A stretch of 22,489 nt of DNA from CAYYBE01 sp964470345 (GCA_964470345.1 CAYYBE010000012.1:1-22489); one strand, 5' to 3'; positions 1 through 7,760 are shown, counted from the first letter of the stretch. Notes: a model not told the origin generated them from the letters alone. Translations and numbers: made by a program.

Positions 1-1
1 C

Positions 2-310
2 TGCCCGCATCGAGCTGAACCATTGGTGGAACTTGCACATCACTATTACACTACCAAAGAGTTACCTCTCTGTTATATTTTTGCGCGCAGAGCGGCAGAA
101 TTACCCTATCCACAGACAGAATATTTCTGCGTTGAAAAACAGATGTATGATTTTGCTCGCTATGACCTACTCGGTGCTTGCGCGGCAAGTGTTGGTGATT
201 ATGAGCGTGGCGAATGGGCACTTACAAAAGCGTTGGAAGCCCGACCGCAAGCAGACTATCTTCGTAAGAATTTACAGAAATATGCAGAAATGCGTCGCTT
301 ACGCAAATAA
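2..310 (+). CDS. C-terminal part of a TPR-containing protein, probably glycosyltransferase-associated (5' end outside window)
   Basis: The frame is open from the window edge to the TAA at 308-310, so about 102 C-terminal residues are visible and the true start lies upstream. The visible part opens with RAEPLVELAHHYY and continues with helical pairs rich in Ala, Tyr and Leu (YIFARRAAELPYP, then YDLLGACAASVGDYERGEWALTKALEARP). The last segment is a recognisable TPR. The RAEPL...LA..YY start followed by a TPR-like repeat is what I associate with the region behind the catalytic domain of SunS-type family 2 glycosyltransferases; that family is inferred, since no catalytic part is in view. Its end overlaps the end of the convergent mgtE by 12 bases, so there is no room for a terminator between them. 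Confidence 0.65.
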   Translation, partial: CPHRAEPLVELAHHYYTTKELPLCYIFARRAAELPYPQTEYFCVEKQMYDFARYDLLGACAASVGDYERGEWALTKALEARPQADYLRKNLQKYAEMRRLRK

Positions 311-1666
311 GCCAACAAGCGCGACCGTCACAGTACAATAGATTAAAAGACCAACGACGTCGATGATCGTGGTCAGTAACGGACCAGCAGAGTGAGCCGG
401 ATCAAGCCCAAGCTTTTTCAGAACAAGTGGCATACAGCTGCCAAGCATAATAGAGACCAATACGATCACAAAGAGTGAAACGCTCACCGCTATGCCACCG
501 ACCAGATGATCGGGGTAGGTTACATAAATACGTCCAAAGGCAATAAGGCCTAATAAGAGAGCAATAACCAACGCCATGAAAAACTCACGAACAATAAAGC
601 GGCGGCTATTCGTTTCATTAATTTCACCAGTAGCCATACCCTGAATCACCAGCGCAGAGGTCTGACTACTTGCGTTACCACCTGCACTGGTTAACATCGA
701 GATAAAGTAGGTGAAAAATCCGCAAATTAAGAGCTCATAATGCTTTAAAATAATGCTTGAAAATGTTTGGACGAGCAGAAGAATAATCAGAATAAAACTG
801 CGTTGCGAAAGCAATTTTAAAAATGGTGTCTCAAAATAGGTCTGCTTAATCGGGGACAACGCAGCCATCTTATAAATATCTTCAGAAGCCTCTTCTTCAA
901 CAACGGCAACTGCTTCTTCACTGGGAATCACTCCTAAGAAAATCTTATTATCGTCGACAACAGGAACGCTACTTACACCGTAGTGCAACATTTTTTGTGT
1001 TACCGACTCACGATCCTCGTCTCCATGGACCACAACAGGGTTCATACGCAACAGTAATTTAAGGTGCTCTTTGGGGTCACGTAATACCAAGTCTTCTAAG
1101 TTAATATGACCAACAAGCTCGTTGTTTTGATTCACCACGTAAATATGACGATGCAAATCACGATTGGGCTGCAGTCTACGTAAAATCTGAATACTTTTTT
1201 CAACGGTTAAATCGTCAATCAGCGTAATGACATCGGTGTGCATAATGCCACCGGCTGACTCCGGACTAAACTCCAGAAGAGAAAGAACGCGGCTTTGGTC
1301 CTGCTTGCGAAGCAGTTTAAGATACTTTTGCAGCTCTTCGTCAGACAGATCATCAAGAAAGTCAGTTAAATCGTCAATAGAAAGATTGGTAATGATCGCA
1401 TCACGTTCTTGCTCAGTGCACGCTTCAAGCAAACGCACTTTGAGCGAATGGCTGATCATCTGGAAAACTTCAAGGCGAATGGCTTGAGGAAGATCAAGAA
1501 AGAGCGGTAATGCCGCTTCAAAATCAATAGAATCGAATAACGAAGCCATATCTGCTGGGTGAAGGGAAATAAATGCCTTCCACAAAAGCTCTCCATGCTC
1601 AGAAGTACTTCGTTGCACGACTGCATCAAGATTTTCTCGTATTTCTTCTAAGATTTTATGAGTCAT
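299..1666 (-). CDS. mgtE: Magnesium transporter MgtE
   Basis: A 455-residue homodimeric Mg2+ channel of the inner membrane, of normal family length. Order of domains: acidic helical MgtE N domain (about 35-135, with the DLSDEELQ stretch), a pair of CBS domains (about 138-260, opening with ESAGGIMHTD), a plug helix and a five-helix membrane domain (about 288-455). Family signatures are GGNASSQ at 329-335, matching the usual GGNAGNQ, and LGLDPAHSAGP with TTIID near 420-436. D436 sits where the pore aspartate of the Thermus protein lies. In characterised members the N and CBS domains bind Mg2+ and close the pore when cytosolic Mg2+ is high, so gating is at the protein level. The ATG at 1664-1666 has a GGAG six bases upstream. 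It is transcribed divergently from the pseudouridine synthase gene and its last 12 bases overlap the TPR protein tail. Confidence 0.95.
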   Translation of the reverse strand: MTHKILEEIRENLDAVVQRSTSEHGELLWKAFISLHPADMASLFDSIDFEAALPLFLDLPQAIRLEVFQMISHSLKVRLLEACTEQERDAIITNLSIDDLTDFLDDLSDEELQKYLKLLRKQDQSRVLSLLEFSPESAGGIMHTDVITLIDDLTVEKSIQILRRLQPNRDLHRHIYVVNQNNELVGHINLEDLVLRDPKEHLKLLLRMNPVVVHGDEDRESVTQKMLHYGVSSVPVVDDNKIFLGVIPSEEAVAVVEEEASEDIYKMAALSPIKQTYFETPFLKLLSQRSFILIILLLVQTFSSIILKHYELLICGFFTYFISMLTSAGGNASSQTSALVIQGMATGEINETNSRRFIVREFFMALVIALLLGLIAFGRIYVTYPDHLVGGIAVSVSLFVIVLVSIMLGSCMPLVLKKLGLDPAHSAGPLLTTIIDVVGLLIYCTVTVALVGLFA

Positions 1667-1845
1667 GAGAAGCTCCGATCATCTGTGAAAGCACACAGCA
1701 ACGCCCTTACTTTCCAGTTTACCTTGAACGCCAAAAAAATACAATTATCAAATTGACTTTACTTGGGCTTTGTTTATAATGACAGTATACAGCAGTCTTT
1801 TCATACAAGAAACCCCAAAAAAGCTCTTTAAATCGAGGCAATTTC
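1667..1845. promoter_or_regulatory. Divergent mgtE / pseudouridine synthase intergenic region
   Basis: A 179-base spacer between two divergent genes. The rightward promoter is listed separately. A small hairpin (CTGTG at 1683-1687 with CACAG at 1694-1698, approximate) falls in the presumed mgtE leader. On the mgtE side only weak candidates exist, such as TTGTAT and TAAACT spaced 17 bases apart reading leftward. No M-box-like magnesium riboswitch was recognised. Confidence 0.4.
1753..1780 (+). promoter_or_regulatory. Sigma70-type promoter for the pseudouridine synthase gene
   Basis: TTGACT at 1753-1758 and a consensus TATAAT at 1775-1780 are separated by 16 bases. Transcription would begin near 1787, leaving a leader of about 60 bases before the ATG at 1846. 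This is the best promoter match in the window; it is a sequence match only. Confidence 0.7.
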
Positions 1846-2784
1846 ATGGATGCGTACACACCGTTGATTCCAGGGTCGGTTCTGACCTATCTATCTGCTC
1901 CTGAAAGCCAAGGACTTCGCCTTGATCTTTTTCTCTTTCAGCAAAAAACCGGTTATTCCCGTTCCCATTTTCAACATCTGATTGATGCCGGCGCGGTTAC
2001 GATTAATGGGGTTGTTGCAACAAAATCAAGTGTTATCGTCAAGGCAAATGACACCGTTATTCTTACCATTCCCCTTCCAGTAGCTCGGCCGCAGACTAAA
2101 GAAGCGGTCAGCCATCTTGATGTGTCAATTGTGTATGAAAATGAACATTTTCTCATCGTAAACAAACCACCCTTTCTCTCAGTACACGCTCCATCAGCGA
2201 GCAACACAGAACTTACGCTTGTTGATTGGCTCGTTGCCCATGTAAATGGCATCAAAGCGGTCGGAAGCGATGACCGCCCTGGCATTGTGCATCGGCTGGA
2301 CAAAGACACTTCAGGGTTGCTCATCGTCGCCAAAAATGCCTATTCCCATGCAAAATTAAGCGATCTGTTTAAAGACCGGGAAATGCATAAAACCTATTAC
2401 GCCATTGTACAGGGGCATGCCCCAAAAGCAGGGTTTATTGATGCCAATATTGTACGCCACCCGCTCCACCCAACCAAAATGACCCATAGCAAAGCCCAGG
2501 GGCGCCAAGCCCTTACCCGCTATACGGCAAAAGAATTTTTAACTGATGCTACGTGGGTTGAGGCTAAGCCGGTCACGGGGCGCACCCACCAGATACGGGT
2601 ACATCTGGCCTCTATCGGCCACCCGCTTATCGGTGACGCTGTCTACCATACCAAAAGCCCCCTTATTAACCGCCAGGCCTTACACGCCTACCGTCTTACC
2701 TTCACCTTTGAAGGGCAGGATTTCGACTTCACCCAAGAACCACCACAAGATTTTCTTGAGCTTGTAGAGAAGTTACGATCCTAA
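1846..2784 (+). CDS. RluA-family 23S rRNA pseudouridine synthase (RluD-like)
   Basis: A 312-residue cytosolic enzyme that isomerises uridine to pseudouridine in RNA. An S4 RNA-binding domain lies at about 22-85 (LDLFLFQQKTGYSRSHFQ, then INGVVA). The catalytic PseudoU_synth_2 domain follows, opening with YENEHFLIVNKP. The active-site motif HRLDKDTSG is at 149-157, with D152 as the expected catalytic aspartate, and the second signature GRTHQIRVHLASIGHP lies at 245-260. S4 plus this motif is the RluD/RluC/YlyB arrangement; which uridine is modified cannot be told from sequence, so no gene symbol is given. GAGG at 1835-1838 supports the ATG at 1846, and a near-consensus promoter lies upstream. 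hisS follows 63 bases downstream on the same strand. Confidence 0.93.
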   Translation: MDAYTPLIPGSVLTYLSAPESQGLRLDLFLFQQKTGYSRSHFQHLIDAGAVTINGVVATKSSVIVKANDTVILTIPLPVARPQTKEAVSHLDVSIVYENEHFLIVNKPPFLSVHAPSASNTELTLVDWLVAHVNGIKAVGSDDRPGIVHRLDKDTSGLLIVAKNAYSHAKLSDLFKDREMHKTYYAIVQGHAPKAGFIDANIVRHPLHPTKMTHSKAQGRQALTRYTAKEFLTDATWVEAKPVTGRTHQIRVHLASIGHPLIGDAVYHTKSPLINRQALHAYRLTFTFEGQDFDFTQEPPQDFLELVEKLRS

Positions 2785-2797
2785 AAAATTACCTTTA

Positions 2798-2806
2798 TGC
2801 TAGAAT
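2798..2806 (+). promoter_or_regulatory. Extended -10 promoter candidate for hisS
   Basis: ATGC followed by TAGAAT (2801-2806) fits the extended -10 pattern TGnTATAAT. It lies 41 bases before the hisS start, with no good -35 at the expected distance. It could let hisS be transcribed independently of the upstream gene. Confidence 0.4.
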
Positions 2807-2847
2807 AGACAAAACAAAAACAAGCAAACCACACGAAAGGGTTTTGT

Positions 2848-4107
2848 ATGTTCACTCGTGTTCGCGGTACCCAGGACTTTCTTGATCTTAGATTATTCAA
2901 CTTCTTTGTTGAGACAACCAAGAAGCACTTGTCCTGCCACAACTTCCACGAAATCGCGACGCCGATTTTAGAACATACTGACCTGTTTAAACGCTCACTC
3001 GGCGAAGAAACTGACGTTGTCAGCAAAGAGATGTTTGTTATACCTGGTAGCGGAGAAGATGCTGACGAGAAAGAGTCGCTGTGCCTACGCCCAGAAGCAA
3101 CCGCTTCGACCATGCGAGCATTTTTAAATAACCACGTCGACACAACACCTTGGAAAGTCTTTACCTACGGACCCATGTTCCGTAAAGAACGACCTCAAAA
3201 GGGACGCTTTAGACAGTTTCACCAGTTTAATATTGAAATTATTGGCACTAACTCCGTTGCCCAAGACGCATACTTTATTACCATGCTTGAGCGTCTCTTC
3301 TCACAAAAGCTCAAGATGACTAACTATGCATTACTGATCAATTATATGGGCTGCCCTGAAGATCGAAAACGCTTTAGAGAAACACTGGCCCAATTTCTTG
3401 ACCAACATACGGATAAAATTTGCGCTACCTGCTTACAGCGCAAAGAGCGCAATATCATGCGGGTCTTCGACTGCAAAAATCCAACATGCCAGCAGTTGTA
3501 TGCTACGGCACCGAAAATTACCGATAGCCTCTGCGCAACGTGTAACACCGAATGGGAAACATTACAGTCGCTCTTACGCCAACTTTCAGTCTCATTTTCC
3601 CACGCACCTACGTTAGTACGTGGCTTAGATTATTACGGCAAAACCGTTTTTGAGTTTGTTAGTTCACAATTAGGTGCACAAAGTGCTTTTGGTGGCGGCG
3701 GTCGTTACGATTACCTTGCAACCGCTTTGGGCGGCAAAACTGACCAGCCATCGATCGGCGCCGGATTGGGAATCGAGCGTATCTTATTGATCCTCGAACA
3801 GATCCCCAACCTCCCCCTTCCCGTACAACCACCACTCTATGCTATTTTGCCTCTGACGGCTGAACAAGTTGCTATGGGGTTACAGGTCGCTGACGAGCTG
3901 CACGCACATAATCTCTGTGCCCAGGTATTTGTTGAAGGCGATTCTATGAAGAGCATGATGCGGCAAGCAAATAAGCTTGGTGCACACGCATGTATTATCA
4001 TAGGCCCTGATGAGCAAGCAGCTGGTCTTGTAACCGTTAAACAGATGACAACGGGGCAGGAGAGTAAAGTTGCTCAACGAGAACTGGTCGCGCATCTTAA
4101 AGGATAA
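2848..4107 (+). CDS. hisS: Histidyl-tRNA synthetase
   Basis: A 419-residue class II synthetase that charges tRNA-His; the length is normal. Visible signatures in order: RVRGTQDF near the N-terminus (4-11), LCLRPEATAS at 78-87, motif 2 around GPMFRKERPQKGRFRQFHQF (108-127), the histidine-specific LVRGLDYYGKTVFEF (257-271), GGGRYDYL at 283-290, and motif 3 GAGLGIERILLI (304-315). The C-terminal anticodon-binding domain occupies about 328-419. The insertion between motif 2 and the HisA box carries three cysteine pairs (C192/C195, C209/C214, C229/C232), a zinc-ribbon-like pattern seen in many bacterial HisRS. GGG seven bases before the ATG serves as ribosome binding site. The next gene begins 21 bases after the stop and may be read through from hisS. 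Confidence 0.96.
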   Translation: MFTRVRGTQDFLDLRLFNFFVETTKKHLSCHNFHEIATPILEHTDLFKRSLGEETDVVSKEMFVIPGSGEDADEKESLCLRPEATASTMRAFLNNHVDTTPWKVFTYGPMFRKERPQKGRFRQFHQFNIEIIGTNSVAQDAYFITMLERLFSQKLKMTNYALLINYMGCPEDRKRFRETLAQFLDQHTDKICATCLQRKERNIMRVFDCKNPTCQQLYATAPKITDSLCATCNTEWETLQSLLRQLSVSFSHAPTLVRGLDYYGKTVFEFVSSQLGAQSAFGGGGRYDYLATALGGKTDQPSIGAGLGIERILLILEQIPNLPLPVQPPLYAILPLTAEQVAMGLQVADELHAHNLCAQVFVEGDSMKSMMRQANKLGAHACIIIGPDEQAAGLVTVKQMTTGQESKVAQRELVAHLKG

Positions 4108-4128
4108 TGTAACCTCAAGGACTATTGT

Positions 4129-4761
4129 ATGAAGCTCTATCAACAGATCAAAGTTCTTTCTGCTTTTTTAGCAATAAACCAATCTCTCTTTTGCGCACAA
4201 TCAAACATTGTAACCGTAAAATTACAAGATGAGATAGAAGCACAAGAAGTACATTGCCTCTATGTAAAGAAACATCAAGAATCTTCCGAGGATCTTTCTG
4301 TGGAGATAAGCCTATCACAAGAGACTTCTCCCTCAACAGAAAGATCACCTGACCATCGGCTTGAAAGCCTTTCAGCACAAATTCAACGTGCGCTTGCGCA
4401 AGCTGCCAAAAAACCACTTAACAACCAGCCACTCCATCCAAAACTTAAGTCACACTCCGCACCAGTATCACAACGGCATTCCCCAAACTACAGTCTTCGT
4501 GAACTGTTCACCGTTCCAAGCCTTGATACATTATCGGGAGAACATTTAGAAAGCAGTACGCATTCCAAAGAAAATAGATCACTATCAACACTCGGCAGCT
4601 TATCGGCACGGTCTACGCCTTGCTCAGGAACTTCAAGCGGAACGAGTACGGCATCTACGCCTGCAACACCGGCGCAACCAGTTGAAAGTATTTATATTCC
4701 GGCTACTATTCTTGGCTTTCTTGAAAGATCATCCGCTGACTCTAAAATCCCAGAACCCTAA
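4129..4761 (+). CDS. Exported Ser/Thr/Pro-rich protein of unknown function
   Basis: 210 residues, family not recognised. The N-terminus (about 1-23, MKLYQQ then a hydrophobic run ending in LFCAQS) looks like a Sec signal peptide, so the product is probably periplasmic or beyond. A short mixed segment follows (about 25-50, VTVKLQDEIEAQEVHCLYV). The rest is polar and low in complexity: many Ser, Thr, Pro and Gln, with a Ser/Thr-dense stretch near 150-180 (GTSSGTSTAST). AAGGA about eight bases before the ATG supports the start. It follows hisS by 21 bases and precedes the next exported gene by 8, so the three may share a transcript. It is the first of four consecutive small exported proteins; the similarity between them is faint. 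Confidence 0.75.
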   Translation: MKLYQQIKVLSAFLAINQSLFCAQSNIVTVKLQDEIEAQEVHCLYVKKHQESSEDLSVEISLSQETSPSTERSPDHRLESLSAQIQRALAQAAKKPLNNQPLHPKLKSHSAPVSQRHSPNYSLRELFTVPSLDTLSGEHLESSTHSKENRSLSTLGSLSARSTPCSGTSSGTSTASTPATPAQPVESIYIPATILGFLERSSADSKIPEP

Positions 4762-4769
4762 GGAACCCT

Positions 4770-5129
4770 ATGAAAACACCCATTACCCTTGTCTGCGCAG
4801 TGTTAATAATCAACTCTATTGCCTCCGGAGCAACAGTCGCTCAAAGCAAAAAAGAAACTCCTACAACGACCTCTATTTTCACAAAAGCATGCGGTCTGAT
4901 TACAAGATCAAAAAACGAAGAGCGCACTGAGTACGTTACCATTATTGGTGATTGTTGTTTTGCCTATTATACGATTGACAAAAAGGGCAAGCCAGCGAAA
5001 AGCGAACTTGAGCTGGTACTCGATAAAAAAATTTTAATACCACTATATCCTCGACTGTATGAATGCTTGTGCACAAATTTTGAAGCTCACGCTCAGGAAC
5101 AAGTAGTAGTAGCTCAATCACAAAATTGA
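4770..5129 (+). CDS. Small exported protein of unknown function
   Basis: 119 residues, family not recognised. A signal peptide covers about 1-25 (hydrophobic LVCAVLIINSIASGATVAQS). The mature part has a Lys/Thr-rich linker and a compact core (about 52-100) that alternates hydrophobic and charged residues (YVTIIGDCCFAYYTID, LVLDKKILIPLYP). It contains paired cysteines at C64/C65 and C97/C99 (approximate) that could form disulfides after export. A weak AAGGA precedes the ATG, which lies 8 bases after the previous stop, indicating an operon. Unlike its neighbours it lacks a long Ser-rich tail. It may be a distant relative of the next two proteins, but that cannot be shown by eye. Confidence 0.7.
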   Translation: MKTPITLVCAVLIINSIASGATVAQSKKETPTTTSIFTKACGLITRSKNEERTEYVTIIGDCCFAYYTIDKKGKPAKSELELVLDKKILIPLYPRLYECLCTNFEAHAQEQVVVAQSQN

Positions 5130-5153
5130 TCGTGGTATAAAATAGGCAAACTA

Positions 5154-5180
5154 TTGTCAAAGCTCCTCTTTCCGTATAAA
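5154..5180 (+). promoter_or_regulatory. Possible promoter ahead of the third small exported gene
   Basis: TTGTCA at 5154-5159 and TATAAA at 5175-5180 are 15 bases apart, slightly short. The 101-base gap here is longer than the gaps to either side, which fits a fresh start of transcription. Confidence 0.35.
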
Positions 5181-5230
5181 ACTACAGCAGACTTTTGTTT
5201 TGAGCTCACCCTACAACTAAAGGATCTCCT

Positions 5231-5695
5231 ATGAAAACCCTTCTTTCCCTCACGCTTTTCAGCATCATACTCGCCACAAGTCACTCAGTATTCAGTTCAC
5301 AAGTAGCTATGCAAACAGTAGTTAAAGAAAAAGATATTGTAAAAGTGTATCAAGACAAAAAGCTTTACTTAGCAATCAAACGAGAAGAGACTGGCAAACA
5401 AATTTGTTATACCGGCATAAATTTCTTAACAAACGCGATACTAAAATACGAACTCGATTCAGCAACCGGGCAAAGCTACGGCACAACACAAACCGATGGC
5501 TTGCTCTGTATAAACCCTGCCAGCGAAAATAAATTTTTAGCTGATATGTATGAAAAGACAGCCTCGAGAACAGCAGCTACAGCACAATCAACATCTTCTC
5601 AATCGTCAAGCGCAGCAACTTCAACACAAGCACAAAGCAGTTCAACTGCCTCTTCTCTCATAGCCTCAGTTATAAGTTTATTCCGTAAAAGTTAA
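5231..5695 (+). CDS. Exported protein with Ser/Ala/Thr-rich tail, unknown function
   Basis: 154 residues, family not recognised. The signal peptide is about 1-22 (MKTLLSLTLFSIILATSHSV), with the mature end near FSSQ at 21-24. A folded-looking core at about 27-112 contains VYQDKKLYLAIKRE and KFLADMYEK, with cysteines in QICYTG and GLLCIN. The following 30 or so residues are almost entirely Ser, Thr, Ala and Gln. The protein then ends in a short hydrophobic plus basic segment (SLIASVISLFRKS), which could be a membrane or wall-associated anchor. AAAGGA precedes the ATG. The FSSQ-plus-QT start and the LADxY end of the core recur in the next gene, which suggests a diverged tandem duplication. Confidence 0.75.
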   Translation: MKTLLSLTLFSIILATSHSVFSSQVAMQTVVKEKDIVKVYQDKKLYLAIKREETGKQICYTGINFLTNAILKYELDSATGQSYGTTQTDGLLCINPASENKFLADMYEKTASRTAATAQSTSSQSSSAATSTQAQSSSTASSLIASVISLFRKS

Positions 5696-5707
5696 ACGCC
5701 ATAGGTT

Positions 5708-5733
5708 GAGGGGTACAACACAATAAACCCCTT
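5708..5733 (+). repeat. Hairpin between two exported genes
   Basis: AGGGGT (5709-5714) pairs with ACCCCT (5727-5732) around a 12-base loop, with a further G-T wobble outside. It lies 13 bases after a stop codon. The nearest T-run (5743-5747) is about ten bases beyond the stem, so it is at best a weak terminator. Its C-run could also pair with the G-run ribosome binding site at 5776-5783. Confidence 0.45.
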
Positions 5734-5748
5734 AAAATCTTGCTTTTT

Positions 5749-5788
5749 CGCCCCTTTTATTTGCACACTGAAGACAAAGGGGGAAACC
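5749..5788 (+). promoter_or_regulatory. Leader hairpin burying the ribosome binding site, copy 1
   Basis: CCCCTTT (5751-5757) is exactly complementary to AAAGGGG (5776-5782), which is the Shine-Dalgarno sequence of the GTG at 5789. The stem is 7 bp and the loop 18 bases, containing TGCACACT at 5762-5769. A second copy with the same stem, loop length and loop octamer stands before the gene at 6486. Confidence 0.6.
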
Positions 5789-6439
5789 GTGAAAAATATA
5801 TTTCGTTTAGCAACATGCATAAGCGCCGCGCTTTTGATAGGAAGCTCTGAATTCAGTTCGCAGTTAACAACACAAACAACCGCAGCACAAGCAACAACGC
5901 CTACCACTACAAAGAGAGCAATTTACCTGCCAAACGGCGACCTAGCTTTCATTACAAAAACCTTTGACCCTAGCAACACTACCATCTCCTACGCAAGTAC
6001 GCAGGCCCTTGGCAGTTCTTGCACAATCGATTTACAAGCAGCAGAAAAAGATAAGACAAACCGACCCCATATAGGTCTAATTTTAGGTTTTCAAAAACTC
6101 GCAGACCACTACACAGAGGAGCTTCTTCTAGAAAGTCCCAAAAAACTTTCCAGAACACCTCCATCTTCACAACGTTCGTTCAATTCATCACCTACGACCT
6201 ATTCTCCCCCTTCGCCCTGCTCATTGTCCTCTCCAACCTCACCACTTTCAAGCTCTCGCCACTCAACAACAACTACTCGGATCTTTAGCGAAATACCTGA
6301 ATGTATCGCACTCCCCCTTGCTACCCTGGTAGCAAGTTCTTCGCAATCCAGCACGCAAACAGCAACAATTTTGCCTTCATCCTCTTCCCAGACGCACGAA
6401 GCGATAACGTATACGTATAGTCTTAACCCAAAGCCTTGA
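5789..6439 (+). CDS. Exported Ser/Thr/Pro-rich protein, unknown function
   Basis: 216 residues, family not recognised. The start is GTG at 5789, chosen because AAAGGGGG lies six bases upstream and the encoded N-terminus is a signal peptide (about 1-22, ATCISAALLIGSS). The mature part starts EFSSQLTTQT, echoing FSSQVAMQT of the previous protein. It has a short core (IYLPNGDLAFITKTFD, then LGFQKLADHYTEELL) and a tail of about 90 residues dominated by Ser, Pro and Thr. It is preceded by a hairpin that pairs with its ribosome binding site, so translation may be gated by RNA structure. The low-complexity tail could be a glycosylated or extended spacer, which is inference. The next gene starts 46 bases later behind the same type of hairpin. 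Confidence 0.75.
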   Translation: MKNIFRLATCISAALLIGSSEFSSQLTTQTTAAQATTPTTTKRAIYLPNGDLAFITKTFDPSNTTISYASTQALGSSCTIDLQAAEKDKTNRPHIGLILGFQKLADHYTEELLLESPKKLSRTPPSSQRSFNSSPTTYSPPSPCSLSSPTSPLSSSRHSTTTTRIFSEIPECIALPLATLVASSSQSSTQTATILPSSSSQTHEAITYTYSLNPKP

Positions 6440-6444
6440 TTTCA

Positions 6445-6485
6445 CGCCCCCCTTGCCTGCACACTAAAAGAAAAGGGGGAGTCTT
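6445..6485 (+). promoter_or_regulatory. Leader hairpin burying the ribosome binding site, copy 2
   Basis: CCCCCTT (6448-6454) is exactly complementary to AAGGGGG (6473-6479), the Shine-Dalgarno sequence of the ATG at 6486. The stem is 7 bp and the loop 18 bases, with TGCACACT at 6458-6465. It resembles the leader at 5749-5788 over about 40 bases, while the coding sequences that follow are unlike each other. Confidence 0.6.
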
Positions 6486-7760
6486 ATGAAACTATCTAAG
6501 CACATTGTTATTTGTATTTTTGCATGCAGTTTTTTAACAGAGCCCATGCATGCACTACATCCATTTCTCAAATTAAGCGCGGCGCTCGTGTCGCTCGTTG
6601 GCGGCGGGTACGTTGGTAATAAAGCGTACCAAGAGTACCGTTTTATGAGAGAAAAGCGGAACCTTTCTCATGCACAACGGCAAGTGCTGCTGACCATAGA
6701 AGAATTGGGCAACGATTGCAAACTGTTTAAAGAGCACGCCGCTCGCCAACGGCTTGAAGAAATTCTCAAGCAACGGTTTACCACCAAAGATGGCACTGAT
6801 CACAGTAACCCTTCGATTGGCGCATTCCAAGCCCACGTAAAAACATTCAAAAGTAAACATGAAACAATCGACGAAAGCTATCGCGACAAAGCTGAAGATT
6901 GGAAAGAGGCTGAAGCTCGCTACAAAAACATGGTACCGGCAGTCCTCAAGCTTATTGCCGATAATGAAAACATTTTAAAACAGGTACAGCAACTTGATAT
7001 ACTCGTTGGCCAAGGGGTCCCGTTTGTGCAACTTCTCGTTCTTTATGCAAGAACGGTAAAAGCGACCCAAGAGCTGCGCCAAGCACGTGATACCCAAGCT
7101 ACTATCTTGAACCGCTACCGCGACCCAGAGTTTCCCTACCCATTTATCAAATGCGTTAAAGAGCTCCAAGAAACCCAGCAAGAACTGAACAAAGGCGAAC
7201 GCGCACTGCAAACAACGGGTAAAGCGTCAGTAAACTTGGCATATGAAAGCGCAGCATTACGCACTGAGCTTGAAAAGATATTACGTTCAATCAATGACCA
7301 ATTTTATAAACAACAGGAAGAACGCAGTAAGCATGAATACCGGTTACGCGAAGTGCAAGCGCTTGAACAACAGGCAAAAATCGCCAACGACCGCCTCCAA
7401 GAGGAACGTAGAAAGAATGATCTTAAACAAGCTGAAGTTATGGCCAATGCAACAATTATTGCCGAGTGCCGCGAACAGGTTCAGGTTCAAAAGCGCAATA
7501 TTCAAACACTTGAAGGCGAAATAGGTTCACTGCGCAAAACGCTGGATATTTCCCGTCGAGATGAACTACGCATACAACAAGAGTTAAACAGCGTTAAAGA
7601 AAAACTTGCATCGTTTGAAGGAAAACTGAACACCGTCCCGGTCAATCCTGAAACACTCGATAAAGATATACGGGAATGGTGGCAAGGCTTACAATCAACC
7701 CTTGCAGCACTTCGGCTCAAGCTTGATGGGTTAAAAAGAGGCTCAACGCAATCTGCGTAA
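6486..7760 (+). CDS. Exported or membrane-anchored coiled-coil protein, unknown function
   Basis: 424 residues, family not recognised. A signal peptide (about 1-23, IVICIFACSFLTEPMHA) is followed at 25-52 by a Gly-rich hydrophobic segment (LKLSAALVSLVGGGYVG, then basic/aromatic YQEYR) that may hold the protein in the membrane. From about 58 to 250 it is helical and charged. From about 255 to 380 the heptad pattern with Glu, Gln, Lys and Arg (ALEQQAKIANDRLQEERRK and onward) predicts a long coiled coil. The end is WWQGLQSTLAALRLKLDGLK. It could be a structural or tethering protein of the envelope. AAGGGGG, itself inside a hairpin, supports the ATG at 6486. Its last 18 bases overlap the end of the convergent ybeY. 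The N-terminal segment resembles those of the exported proteins at 11363-12412 and 21078-22184. Confidence 0.8.
   Translation: MKLSKHIVICIFACSFLTEPMHALHPFLKLSAALVSLVGGGYVGNKAYQEYRFMREKRNLSHAQRQVLLTIEELGNDCKLFKEHAARQRLEEILKQRFTTKDGTDHSNPSIGAFQAHVKTFKSKHETIDESYRDKAEDWKEAEARYKNMVPAVLKLIADNENILKQVQQLDILVGQGVPFVQLLVLYARTVKATQELRQARDTQATILNRYRDPEFPYPFIKCVKELQETQQELNKGERALQTTGKASVNLAYESAALRTELEKILRSINDQFYKQQEERSKHEYRLREVQALEQQAKIANDRLQEERRKNDLKQAEVMANATIIAECREQVQVQKRNIQTLEGEIGSLRKTLDISRRDELRIQQELNSVKEKLASFEGKLNTVPVNPETLDKDIREWWQGLQSTLAALRLKLDGLKRGSTQSA

Noticed and set aside
1227..1487. Open frame on the + strand inside mgtE
   Set aside because: It is antisense to a fully conserved gene, has no family features and shows a Ser/Arg-rich composition typical of a shadow frame.
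1971..2333. Open frame on the - strand inside the pseudouridine synthase gene
   Set aside because: It is fully antisense to conserved motifs and has no ribosome binding site.
4080..4128. A terminator between hisS and the first exported gene
   Set aside because: The 21-base gap has no inverted repeat or T-run; read-through is more likely.
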